A stretch of 64,000 nucleotides of DNA from an uncultured Acidimicrobiales bacterium (GTDB lineage Bacteria; Actinomycetota; Acidimicrobiia; Acidimicrobiales; SHLQ01): positions 1 through 64,000 of the forward strand of contig CALHYX010000004.1 of NCBI GenBank assembly GCA_938041035.1, given 5' to 3'. The notes below the pieces were generated by a model. It did no database searches. It saw nothing but the letters and a program-made list of their open reading frames with translations, and was not told the DNA's origin. Shown here piece by piece: positions 1 to 7,876 of this stretch; within the stretch, counting starts at the first letter, position 1, and every line of letters starts with the position of its first letter. The position numbers and the translations under genes are program-made.

Positions 1-1
1 C

Positions 2-238
2 GCCCAACGGGCCGGCGACATGGCCACCATGGCCTCGCTCATCACCGACGAGGTGCTCGATCACTACATCGTGTCGAGCACGTGGTCCGAACTTGGCCCC
101 ACCCTGGTCGAGCGCTACCGCGACCTCGCGCCCAACCTCGCCGTGATGAGCTATTCGGCCATTGGGCACTACGGCGCCGACCCGGCCACGTTCGACCGCT
201 GGGCCGACGTGGCCGCGGCCATGCGCGCCGCGGACTAG
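2..238 (+). CDS. LLM-class (F420-dependent type) oxidoreductase, C-terminal end
   Basis: Only the last 78 codons are inside the window; the gene begins upstream. The visible part reads MASLITDEVLDHYIVS followed by a WSELGPTLVERYRD segment, which resembles the C-terminus of luciferase-like monooxygenases of the F420-dependent type, where residues after the barrel end in a 'dev(l)...elgptlveRY' pattern. The catalytic and cofactor-binding parts are not visible, so the family call rests on this tail alone. Its TAG stop shares the palindrome CTAG at 235-238 with the stop of the convergent epimerase gene. Confidence 0.55.
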   Translation, partial: AQRAGDMATMASLITDEVLDHYIVSSTWSELGPTLVERYRDLAPNLAVMSYSAIGHYGADPATFDRWADVAAAMRAAD

Positions 239-1245
239 TTGGGCCGTTTCGCCCGGCCGCTGACGAACATCCACTCCACGAAGTCATCGACGGTGTCCTG
301 CAGCGGCCGGTACTCGACGCCCAGTTCTTCGTGAAACCGGGTGTCGTCGGTCGGCTTGGCGTAACTCATGAAAAAGGCGCTCTCGCGCGAGAGGGGCGGC
401 TCGAACTTCTTGATGACCCGGGCGACGGCGTCGAGGCTGGCCCCTAGGCCGATCATGACCTTGGGTGGCACGGTGATGATTCGCATCGAGCGTCCGGAGG
501 CCTGCTCGATCGCTTTGATCCAGGTGTCCCAGCCGGTGAATCGGCCACCGCACATGAACCGCCGCGGCCCCTGACCGGGTTCGAGGGCCCGGACCATGCC
601 GGTGGCGAGATCCCGGACATCGATGAAGCTGTTCCCGCCGCCGGTGGGCAACATGAACACGCCCTTGTCGATGAGCATGGCGTTGGCTTCGATCATGTCG
701 CTCGAGCCGGGGTCGATCGGGCCCACGATTCCGCCCGGGTTGAACGTGACCACCGGGGCGCCATCGGCCTGATGATCACGGGCGATCCTCTCGGCGGCGG
801 CCTTGGTTTGGCCGTAGACGGTGGCTGAATCCGCCAGCGGGTCATCCGCGGTCATCACGTCGCCCGGAGGGGGGAACAGGGCGGCGACGCTCGAGGTGTG
901 AACGATCGGGTCGAGACCGCGTTCGACCGCACCGTCGAGGACGTAACGACTGCCATCGACGTTCGTTCGGGTGATCAAGGCCTCATCGATGGCCGTGACG
1001 CTGGCGATGCCGGCGGTATGCACGACGGCGTCGCATCGATCGAGGAATCCCTCGACATCGCCCTGGTCGGTGATTTGGCCGATGACCACTTCGACCTCGT
1101 CGTCGGCCAGCCCGTGGGCGGCGATGGCGCTCGCCATCTTGTCCGGGTTGCGGGCGAACGCGATGACCTCGTGGTCCTCGCGTCGCGCGGCGGCCATGAC
1201 GTGGGAGCCGACAAAGCCGCTGGCCCCGGTGATTCCGACCTTCAT
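235..1245 (-). CDS. NAD-dependent epimerase/dehydratase (extended SDR)
   Basis: A 336-residue extended short-chain dehydrogenase. The N-terminus carries the Rossmann motif GITGASGFVGSH (residues about 4-15), followed by the acidic loop, a VVHTAGIAS segment and the active-site YGQTKAAAE (Tyr-x-x-x-Lys) near residue 155. The ATG at 1245 was chosen because the glycine motif begins directly after it, and because it overlaps the upstream hydrolase stop as ATGA, implying translational coupling. The substrate cannot be told from sequence; relatives act on sugar nucleotides, 3-beta-hydroxysteroids or dihydroflavonols. The gene is convergent with, and overlaps by 4 nt, the oxidoreductase gene at the window edge. 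Confidence 0.85.
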   Translation of the reverse strand: MKVGITGASGFVGSHVMAAARREDHEVIAFARNPDKMASAIAAHGLADDEVEVVIGQITDQGDVEGFLDRCDAVVHTAGIASVTAIDEALITRTNVDGSRYVLDGAVERGLDPIVHTSSVAALFPPPGDVMTADDPLADSATVYGQTKAAAERIARDHQADGAPVVTFNPGGIVGPIDPGSSDMIEANAMLIDKGVFMLPTGGGNSFIDVRDLATGMVRALEPGQGPRRFMCGGRFTGWDTWIKAIEQASGRSMRIITVPPKVMIGLGASLDAVARVIKKFEPPLSRESAFFMSYAKPTDDTRFHEELGVEYRPLQDTVDDFVEWMFVSGRAKRPN

Positions 1246-2405
1246 GGGTTTGATCCCTTCTCGTTGGCGATCGCCTGGTGGGCGGCGTAGATCACGTGGA
1301 CCCCCCGGAGATCGCCGTCGTCGAGCATGCGATTCATCGCGTAGGCGACGGTCATCTGGTTCTCCACGTCGACCACGCACATCGAACCGCCCCACCCGGC
1401 CCACCACAAGGTGCGGTCGTTCACGCCGAGCGGTGCATCGGATGTGTTGAGCCCGTAGCCGATGCCGTGGCGCAACGGAATGCCGAGGATTCGATCGACG
1501 CCATCGGCCTGGACCTCGAACGCCCGCTCGATCGTGGCCGCCGACAGAAGGCGGAGCGAGCCGGCCTGCTCTCCGGCCTGGGCGACGCCTCCGTTGGCGA
1601 GGGTGGCCATGGCCAACGCTGCGGCGCGGGCGTTGCCGTGTCCGTTTGAGGCCGGCATCTCGGACCGCCGCCACGACGGGGTGTTCACCAGCCCTAGGCT
1701 GCGGTACTGGCGCCGGGCGATTCCATCGGGGGTTTCCGGGGGCGGGATCACCGCCGCGGTCGACATGGCCGCCACCCGGTGATGGTGCTCGTCGGGCAGG
1801 CCGAGGTGAAAGTCGAGGCCCTGAGGTTCCGCGACCTCCTCGCGAAAGAAGTTGCCCACGGTGCGGCCGTCGACGCGCCGAACCAGTTCGCCGAGCAGCC
1901 AGCCCTGGGTCTCGGCGTGGTAGCCGGATCCATCGCCCGGTTTCCACTGCGGTTCCTGGCCGGCGAGCCGGGCGCAACAGGCATCCCAGTCAAACACCAT
2001 CCGGTCGTCGACGTGTTCGGTAAAGACGGGTAGCCCTGCGGTATGACCCATGACGTGGCGCACCAGCACGTCGGCCTTGCCCGCGGCGGCGAAGTCGGGC
2101 CAATAGGTCGCCATCGGTTCATCCACCGAGAGCTTTCCCTGGTCGTGAAGCATGAGCACGCACAGCGCGGTCATCATCTTGGTCATCGACCACACATTGA
2201 CGATCGTGTCGGCCTGCCAGGGACGGCTACCGTCGAGGTCGCTGCTCCCTCCCCAGAGATCGACCACCAGCTCGCCGCGGACTGTGACGGCGCAACCGGC
2301 GCCGATATCGGCCTCGGGCCCGGCGGTGAAGTTGTTGGCGAAGGCCTTCTTCACCCCCGCGTAGCCGTCGGCGCACTCCCCGGACACGCCGTACTGGGTC
2401 TTCAT
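1242..2405 (-). CDS. Beta-lactamase-family serine hydrolase (EstB-type esterase)
   Basis: A 387-residue class C beta-lactamase-fold protein. The nucleophile motif SMTK (Ser73-x-x-Lys76) and the downstream tyrosine motif in GSGYHAETQGWLLGELVRR are as in EstB-type esterases. No signal peptide is evident, so it is probably a cytoplasmic ester or amide hydrolase rather than a true beta-lactamase. The start is ambiguous. The ATG at 2405 has a GGGGGA element 8 nt upstream. An in-frame ATG at 2429 lies 7 nt after a TAGGTT box and could start a leaderless mRNA, adding eight residues. It is coupled by an ATGA overlap to the epimerase gene and is divergent from the class V aminotransferase. Confidence 0.85.
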   Translation of the reverse strand: MKTQYGVSGECADGYAGVKKAFANNFTAGPEADIGAGCAVTVRGELVVDLWGGSSDLDGSRPWQADTIVNVWSMTKMMTALCVLMLHDQGKLSVDEPMATYWPDFAAAGKADVLVRHVMGHTAGLPVFTEHVDDRMVFDWDACCARLAGQEPQWKPGDGSGYHAETQGWLLGELVRRVDGRTVGNFFREEVAEPQGLDFHLGLPDEHHHRVAAMSTAAVIPPPETPDGIARRQYRSLGLVNTPSWRRSEMPASNGHGNARAAALAMATLANGGVAQAGEQAGSLRLLSAATIERAFEVQADGVDRILGIPLRHGIGYGLNTSDAPLGVNDRTLWWAGWGGSMCVVDVENQMTVAYAMNRMLDDGDLRGVHVIYAAHQAIANEKGSNP

Positions 2406-2436
2406 CGCACTGGATCCCCCTCGAAGCATTGCCGCC

Positions 2437-2442
2437 AACCTA
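2437..2442 (-). promoter_or_regulatory. Candidate -10 box (TAGGTT) of the hydrolase gene
   Basis: TAGGTT on the minus strand lies 7 nt before an in-frame ATG at 2429. It matches the TANNNT -10 form seen at several other starts in this window. It lies in the 138-bp divergent gap between the hydrolase and aminotransferase genes. No convincing -35 box is visible. Confidence 0.4.
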
Positions 2443-2543
2443 GATCGGACTCGGCGTTGGTGCGATTGGGCGAGCATGATGGGGCCCGCCTCGAAATTCG
2501 TAGCGATCGTTCCCAAGTCATCGATACCAAGCAAGGTGAAGCC

Positions 2544-3677
2544 GTGCCCGGACTGCTGCCCGACGTCGACCCCGACGGTCTCCTGGAATACTCCGTCGTC
2601 TACACCGACCGAGCGGTCAATCACATGTCCGCATCGTTCCGGACGGTGATGACCGACATCTCGGCGGGCTTGCGCGAGGTCTACAACGCCCACAGCGTCG
2701 CGGTGATCCCCGGCAGCGGCACCTTCGGCATGGAAGCGGTCGCCCGTCAGTTCGCCACCGACCAACACGTGCTCGTCGTCCGCAACGGGTGGTTCAGCTA
2801 TCGCTGGACGCAGATCTTCGACATGGGGTCTATTCCTGCGTCGAGCACGGTGATGAAGGCGGCGCCCGTCGCCGATGGGCACCAACAACCGTTCGCGCCC
2901 GCGCCGATCGAGGCCGTGGTGGCCCGAATCACCGAAGAAAAGCCGGCCGCGGTGTTCGCGCCGCACGTCGAAACCTCGGTCGGCATGATGCTGCCCGACG
3001 ACTACATCCGAGCGCTGGCCGATGCCGTTCACGCCGTCGGGGGGCTACTCGTGCTCGACTGCATTGCCTCGGGCACCATGTGGATCGACATGGAGGCCAC
3101 CGGGGTCGACGTACTCGTGAGCGCACCACAGAAGGGGTGGAGCGGGTCGCCGTGCAGTGGGCTCGTGATGATGAGCGAAGCGGCCGAAGCGCGGCTGGCC
3201 GCCACCCAGAGCACCAGCTTCTCCTGCGATCTGGGCAAATGGCGCCAGATCATGGCGGCGTACGAAGGGGGCGGCCACGCCTACCACGCAACCATGCCCA
3301 CCGATGCGCTCACCACGTTTCGCGACGTGATGGTCGAGACCAAGGCCCGCGGCTACGCCGAGATCAAGGCGGCCCAGCAAGAACTCGGCGATCGGGTGCG
3401 AGCGGTGCTGGTCGAGCGGGGGTTTCCGAGCGTTGCGGCACCCGGGTTCGAAGCACCAGGCGTGGTCGTGTCCTACACCGATGACGCGGAGGTGCAGTCC
3501 GGGCGGGCGTTTGGCGCCCAGGGCATGCAGATCGCTGCCGGGGTTCCACTCCAATGCGACGAGCCCGACGGTTTCAGCACGTTTCGACTGGGGCTGTTCG
3601 GACTCGACAAGCTCAACGATGTCGACGCCGCGGTCGCTCGCCTGGTGAGCGCGATCGACGGGATCGAAACGACGTAG
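2544..3677 (+). CDS. Class V aminotransferase (alanine/serine-glyoxylate type)
   Basis: A 377-residue PLP enzyme of fold type I. It begins PGLLPDVDPDGLLEYSVVY, contains the glycine-rich PGSGTFGMEAVARQ cofactor loop (around residue 60), the LVLDCIASG aspartate region and the Schiff-base lysine in SAPQKGWSG near residue 195. The family transfers amino groups between alanine or serine and glyoxylate or related keto acids; the exact donor is not clear. A GTG start at 2544 was chosen because AAGGTGA lies just upstream and it gives the usual family length; the open frame continues upstream without support. It stands alone on the plus strand, convergent with kynA 15 bp away. Confidence 0.82.
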   Translation: MPGLLPDVDPDGLLEYSVVYTDRAVNHMSASFRTVMTDISAGLREVYNAHSVAVIPGSGTFGMEAVARQFATDQHVLVVRNGWFSYRWTQIFDMGSIPASSTVMKAAPVADGHQQPFAPAPIEAVVARITEEKPAAVFAPHVETSVGMMLPDDYIRALADAVHAVGGLLVLDCIASGTMWIDMEATGVDVLVSAPQKGWSGSPCSGLVMMSEAAEARLAATQSTSFSCDLGKWRQIMAAYEGGGHAYHATMPTDALTTFRDVMVETKARGYAEIKAAQQELGDRVRAVLVERGFPSVAAPGFEAPGVVVSYTDDAEVQSGRAFGAQGMQIAAGVPLQCDEPDGFSTFRLGLFGLDKLNDVDAAVARLVSAIDGIETT

Positions 3678-3692
3678 CCGTTCCGGCGATGG

Positions 3693-4478
3693 CTACAGCC
3701 GGCTGCGGCAGGCCCAGAGGTCGGGAAACACGGGCTTGAACAGCGTGCTGCGCAGGTACTCCGCGCCCTCGGACCCGCCGGTGCCCGTCCGGGTCCCGAT
3801 CGTCCGCTGAACCATCATCACGTGGCGGTAACGCCACTTTTGCAACGCTTCGTCGAGATCGACCAACAGTTCACACAGCATCGCCGTGCTGCGGTTGTGC
3901 TGGTAGATCTCCACCAGCACCTCCTGCATCGCGGGCATCGGCACGACCGGTTCGGTGACGACCCGGTTCAACGCCTCGTCGGGCACGGGGTACCCGCGCT
4001 GGCCCGCGTGGTGGACGAAGGCATCCCACACCGTCGGTGCGTCGTAGCGCCGCTGGAGCGCGGCGAGGTTCTCGGGGTGGCTCTCGTGCCAGCCGAGCAC
4101 CACCGGGTTCTTGTTGCCGAGGAGAAACTCGAGCTCGCGGAACTGCGATGACTGAAACCCCGACGACCGGTCGAGAAACGCCCGGAAGGAGTCGAACTCG
4201 AGGGGGGTCATGGTCTCGAGCACCCCGATCTGGGCGGTCAGCGTGTCGAAGATGCGCAACACCCGCCGCAACTGATGGCTCGCTCGGATGGGTTCGTCGA
4301 CGATCAGTTCCCGGTTGCACTCGTCCAGTTCGTGCAGCACGGCCTTGAACCACAGTTCGTAGACCTGATGAATCACGATGAAGAGCATCTCGTCGTGCTC
4401 CTCGGGTGCTGACTGCAGCGTCTGGAGCGCCAGCAGATCGTCGAGTTGCAGATACGAGTTGTAGTTGAGTTCGCTCAT
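3693..4478 (-). CDS. kynA: Tryptophan 2,3-dioxygenase
   Basis: A 261-residue haem dioxygenase that opens the indole ring of L-tryptophan to N-formylkynurenine, the first step of the kynurenine pathway. The N-terminus has the conserved NYNSYLQLDDLL segment, then FIVIHQVYELWFK with the active-site His near residue 37. The C-terminal signature HVMMVQRTIGTRTGTGGSEG carries the haem-ligand histidine and the substrate-binding TGGS. Length is slightly below the usual 270-280. It is the last gene of the minus-strand kyn run, 23 bp after kmo. No formamidase gene (kynB) is recognisable in the window, so N-formylkynurenine hydrolysis must be supplied elsewhere. Confidence 0.95.
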   Translation of the reverse strand: MSELNYNSYLQLDDLLALQTLQSAPEEHDEMLFIVIHQVYELWFKAVLHELDECNRELIVDEPIRASHQLRRVLRIFDTLTAQIGVLETMTPLEFDSFRAFLDRSSGFQSSQFRELEFLLGNKNPVVLGWHESHPENLAALQRRYDAPTVWDAFVHHAGQRGYPVPDEALNRVVTEPVVPMPAMQEVLVEIYQHNRSTAMLCELLVDLDEALQKWRYRHVMMVQRTIGTRTGTGGSEGAEYLRSTLFKPVFPDLWACRSRL

Positions 4479-4501
4479 GGGTTTGGTTGGGTTACCTGGG
4501 C

Positions 4502-5944
4502 TCAGGCGTTGGGGTCGAGGGTCGGAATCGTGGACGGGGTGAGGTCGGGGTCGACATAGCGCAGGCGCTCGGGCAGCGCGGGCAGGAGATCCAGCTCCGC
4601 GACCAGCTTGGCGGCGTGGTGGTAGTCGACGGCGTCGAGAGAATCGATGCCCGCCGTCAACGTGTCGAGTATGCGGGCCTGCTGGTCGGCCCGAGCCTTG
4701 GCTTCGGCATAGGGAATGATGTTGAACATGACGAGGGCGTAGTGCGGTGAGAATCGCTCCGGGAAGCGCTTCTCGAGCGCCAGGGCGAGTGCTCGATCGA
4801 GCAGGTAGTCGTCGTCGACGACGTCGCTGCGCATCTCGACATAATTGTGCAGGGCCATGTCGGCAATCGCGTCGGCGTCGGGCCGGCGGGTGGCCTCAAA
4901 GGCCGCGAATGCGCCGGCCAGGTCCTCGGGTTGAGCGCGCAGATGCTCGTCGAGAACCTTGCAGGACTCCATCGCCAGATTCATCCCCTGGCCGTGGAAC
5001 GGCACGATGGCGTGGGCGGCGTCACCGAGGATCACCGCCGTATCGTCGTGGCTCCAGCCGGTGGTGCGAATGGTGGCCAGCCAACCGGTGCGGTTGGCGC
5101 GGAACTGCTCGGCCAGGTCGGGCACGAGTTCGACGAAGTCGGGGAACTCCCGGCGGAAGAACGCATCGACCGCCGTATCGGAGCCGAGCGCGGCAAACGA
5201 ACCGTCGGCGCCCTCGTTGGGGAGGAACAAGGTGGCGGTGAAATCGCCGGCGGGATTCGCCAGTGCGATCAACATGAACTCGCCGCGCGGCCAGATGTGG
5301 AGGCCGTTGGGGTCGAGTTGGAAGGCCCCGTCGGCGGCGGGGGCGATGGTGAGCTCCTTGTACCCGTGGCCCAGAAGCTCGGTGGAAACCTCGCCCCCGT
5401 TGGCCGCCACGACGGCCTCGCGAATCTGGGAGTTCACCCCGTCGGTACCGAAGACGACACCGAAATCGAGGTCGTAGGCCCGATCACCGTCGGCGGCGTC
5501 GGAGAATCGAAGGGTGCGGGCGGCCAGGTCGACGCCGCGCAGGCGCTGCTCGAAGTGCACGGTGACGAGGCCGGTGGCTTCGGCTGCGTCGAGCAGGATG
5601 CCATTGAGGCTCGATCGGGAAACCGAGTAGATGACCTCATGGGGTCGGGTTCCGTACGGCTGATACGAGATGGCTTCACCGTCGTGGATCATGCGGCCGG
5701 TCATGGGCACCGTGATCTCATCGACGCGATCCATGACGCCGATGTCGACCAGGGTGGCGATGCCGCGCGTGGCCACCGCCAGGTTGATCGAGCGACCCGC
5801 GGAGATGTCGACCGAGCGGAGGTCCGGGCGGCTCTCGTACAGCTCCACCCGGTGACCGTGCCGAGCGAGGTAGACCGAAAGCAACGAACCCGCCGGTCCC
5901 GCCCCGACGATGACGATGGGTTCGCGTTCGCCCAGTCGGCTCAT
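4502..5944 (-). CDS. kmo: Kynurenine 3-monooxygenase
   Basis: A 480-residue FAD-dependent aromatic hydroxylase converting L-kynurenine to 3-hydroxykynurenine with NADPH and O2. The FAD-binding motif VIVGAGPAGSLLSVYLAR lies at about residues 10-27. The kmo-specific GRSINLAVATRG segment follows near residue 55, and the second FAD motif GDAAHAIVPFHGQGMN lies near residue 310. The ATG at 5944 overlaps the kynU stop as ATGA. A longer upstream frame exists but only covers kynU sequence. It is the second-last gene of the kyn operon. Confidence 0.95.
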   Translation of the reverse strand: MSRLGEREPIVIVGAGPAGSLLSVYLARHGHRVELYESRPDLRSVDISAGRSINLAVATRGIATLVDIGVMDRVDEITVPMTGRMIHDGEAISYQPYGTRPHEVIYSVSRSSLNGILLDAAEATGLVTVHFEQRLRGVDLAARTLRFSDAADGDRAYDLDFGVVFGTDGVNSQIREAVVAANGGEVSTELLGHGYKELTIAPAADGAFQLDPNGLHIWPRGEFMLIALANPAGDFTATLFLPNEGADGSFAALGSDTAVDAFFRREFPDFVELVPDLAEQFRANRTGWLATIRTTGWSHDDTAVILGDAAHAIVPFHGQGMNLAMESCKVLDEHLRAQPEDLAGAFAAFEATRRPDADAIADMALHNYVEMRSDVVDDDYLLDRALALALEKRFPERFSPHYALVMFNIIPYAEAKARADQQARILDTLTAGIDSLDAVDYHHAAKLVAELDLLPALPERLRYVDPDLTPSTIPTLDPNA

Positions 5945-7251
5945 CGCAGCAACCGGTCGAGGATGGCCACGAACCCGGCGATATCCGCGAAGGTGTTGTA
6001 GAGCGGGACCGGTGCAACCCGAATCACGTCGGGGTAGCGCCAATCGCAGGCGACGCCGGCCGCTTCAAGGGCCTCAAACACGGCCCGTCCATCGATGTCG
6101 GACGGCGTGATGCGCAGGGCGCACTGGCAGCCACGGTCGGTGAACGGTCGGGGCGAGATGTTCTCGACCCGCCCGGCGAAATGGTCGTCGAGGAGTTGGT
6201 CGAAGAACGCGAGCTGGTGTCGGGACTTCGCCCGGAGCGCGGGCATGCCGCCGGCTTCGAGGACGAGGTCGAGTGCTGGTCCGAGCGGAGCCATGGCCAG
6301 AATCGGCGCATTCGACAGCTGCCACGAGTCCACCGTCGGGTCGGCATCGAACTCGGTGGCCATTTCAAAGCGGGTGGCGCTGCGGGTCCCCCACCACCCG
6401 GTGAGTTTGGGAAGGGTTGGGTCACCGTGGAATCGCTCGTGGACGTACGCTCCACCGACGGCGCCCGGCCCGCAGTTGAGGTACTTGTAGGTGCACCACG
6501 CGGCAAAGTCGACGTCGTCGTCGTGGAGTGCCAGTTCGATGTTGCCGACCGCGTGGGCCAGGTCGAACCCGGCCATGGCGCCAACCGCGTGAGCCTGAGC
6601 GGTGATCGACCCGATGGGCATGACCTGGCCGGTGTAGTACTGCACCCCGGGCAACAGCACCAGGGCCAACTCGGGTCCGTGCTCGGTGATCGCCGCGGCG
6701 ATGTCGTCGGGGTGCACCAGATGCTCGCCGGCTCGTGGGCTGACCAGCACCACCGACGCGGCCGGATCGAATCCGCGCTGGCGAATCTGGGACTCGACGG
6801 CGAAGTGATCCGACGGGAACGCGTGCTCCTCGATCAGGATCTTGTGGCGACCGGGGGTCGGCCGGTAAAAGCTCACCATCAGCAGATGCAGGTTGACGGT
6901 GAGCGCGTTCATCATCACGACTTCGGTCGGTCGTGCCCCGACGATGGTGGCCATGGGCTCGGCCAGGGCCTCGTGGAACGGCGCCCACGCGGTCGGCCCG
7001 GTGAAGTGGCCGGCCACACCCAGTCCGGCCCACCGGTCGAGTTCGGTGATCACCGCATCGCGCGCGGCGCGGGGCTGAAGGCCCAGCGAGTTGCCGACGA
7101 GGTAGATCTGCTCGGCCCCGTCGTGGTGGCGCGGAAGGTTGAAGCGGGCCCGGAAGTCCGCCAGCGGATCCTCGGCGTCGAGCGCAGCCGCTCGAGCCCG
7201 GGCGTCGGCCAACCAGGCCGGGTCGGTGGCATCGGGGAGCACGGTGCTCAT
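5941..7251 (-). CDS. kynU: Kynureninase
   Basis: A 436-residue PLP hydrolase that cleaves 3-hydroxykynurenine (or kynurenine) to 3-hydroxyanthranilate (or anthranilate) and alanine. Family landmarks are YLVGNSLGLQPRAA near residue 50, DLAHAVGN with the PLP-interacting aspartate, and CTYKYLNCGPGA with the Schiff-base lysine. The start ATG sits in the last unit of a six-copy 11-bp repeat, has no Shine-Dalgarno sequence, and is preceded 51 bp earlier by the nbaC stop, itself in the first unit. Initiation probably depends on reinitiation from nbaC. It is coupled by ATGA overlap to kmo. Confidence 0.95.
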   Translation of the reverse strand: MSTVLPDATDPAWLADARARAAALDAEDPLADFRARFNLPRHHDGAEQIYLVGNSLGLQPRAARDAVITELDRWAGLGVAGHFTGPTAWAPFHEALAEPMATIVGARPTEVVMMNALTVNLHLLMVSFYRPTPGRHKILIEEHAFPSDHFAVESQIRQRGFDPAASVVLVSPRAGEHLVHPDDIAAAITEHGPELALVLLPGVQYYTGQVMPIGSITAQAHAVGAMAGFDLAHAVGNIELALHDDDVDFAAWCTYKYLNCGPGAVGGAYVHERFHGDPTLPKLTGWWGTRSATRFEMATEFDADPTVDSWQLSNAPILAMAPLGPALDLVLEAGGMPALRAKSRHQLAFFDQLLDDHFAGRVENISPRPFTDRGCQCALRITPSDIDGRAVFEALEAAGVACDWRYPDVIRVAPVPLYNTFADIAGFVAILDRLLR

Positions 7252-7306
7252 GTTCTGCTCACGTTCTGCTCATGCCGTGCTCATGTTCTGCTCATGCGGT
7301 GCTCAT
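7241..7306 (-). repeat. Six-unit 11-bp tandem repeat carrying start/stop codons
   Basis: Six head-to-tail 11-bp units fill the nbaC-kynU junction. On the minus strand each begins ATGAGCA or GTGAGCA (units such as ATGAGCACCGC and ATGAGCAGAAC). The first unit supplies the nbaC stop (TGA at 7303-7305) and the last supplies the kynU start (ATG at 7249-7251). Because 11 is not a multiple of 3, successive ATG/GTG codons fall in rotating frames, and each is an overlapping start/stop ATGA or GTGA. Confidence 0.9.
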
Positions 7307-7824
7307 TCGGTCGGATGCACGGTGCCGCACACGGCACACGTGCGATCGGCAACGGAGTTGTTGAACGCCGCGAACAGCGGAGGCAGGTCATCCTCGATGG
7401 ACTGCACCTGGACCTCGACCCGATGTACGAGGTTGTTGCAGGTCGCGCAGTACCACTCGAACCCGTCGAGCTCGTCCGGATCGCGGCTGTACTCGACGAC
7501 GAGCCCGATACTGTCGGGGTCGGGTCGCTGTGGGCTGTGGCGCAGGTGGGCCGGGGCGAGGAAAATGTCGCCCTCGGTTATCTGCAGGTCGACCGGCGGT
7601 TGGCCGGGCTCCTCCATGATCCGGAGCACCATGTCGCCGCGCAGTTGGTAGAAAAACTCATCGCGAGGATCGTCGTGGTAGTCGGTTCGCTCGTTGCCAC
7701 CGCCGACCACCATCACGATCATCCCGGCGTCGGCGAACACCTGCTTGTTGGCCACCGGCGGTTTGAGCTGGTCGCGGTGCTCGTCGATCCACTCGGCGAA
7801 GTTGAACGGCCGTCGGTACGTCAC
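7303..7824 (-). CDS. nbaC: 3-hydroxyanthranilate 3,4-dioxygenase
   Basis: A 173-residue cupin dioxygenase that opens 3-hydroxyanthranilate to 2-amino-3-carboxymuconate semialdehyde, the precursor of quinolinate. The metal ligands are visible in TDYHDDPRDEFFYQLRG (His and Glu, about residues 49-57) and HLRHSP near residue 94. The C-terminus has two CxxC pairs (CATC and CAVC), the second-iron rubredoxin-like site typical of bacterial enzymes. The start is GTG at 7824, with TAGGTT 6 nt upstream and no Shine-Dalgarno, suggesting a leaderless message. Symbol nbaC follows the bacterial nitrobenzoate-pathway name. Confidence 0.93.
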   Translation of the reverse strand: MTYRRPFNFAEWIDEHRDQLKPPVANKQVFADAGMIVMVVGGGNERTDYHDDPRDEFFYQLRGDMVLRIMEEPGQPPVDLQITEGDIFLAPAHLRHSPQRPDPDSIGLVVEYSRDPDELDGFEWYCATCNNLVHRVEVQVQSIEDDLPPLFAAFNNSVADRTCAVCGTVHPTE

Positions 7825-7830
7825 CCGCCC

Positions 7831-7836
7831 AACCTA
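7831..7836 (-). promoter_or_regulatory. Candidate -10 box (TAGGTT) of nbaC, leaderless type
   Basis: TAGGTT on the minus strand is separated by 6 nt (GGGCGG) from the GTG start of nbaC. The spacing would place the transcription start at the start codon. It lies in the 46-bp gap after alr, so the kyn genes may have their own promoter as well as read-through from alr. Confidence 0.5.
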
Positions 7837-7876
7837 GCCACTGGTCGTGCAGGTTCGGTGCAGGCGCGGGTGGTGG

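Noticed and set aside
3693..7824. Kynurenine genes considered as precursor supply for a nonribosomal peptide such as an actinomycin-type product
   Set aside because: No peptide synthetase, carrier protein or phenoxazinone synthase gene is present in the window.
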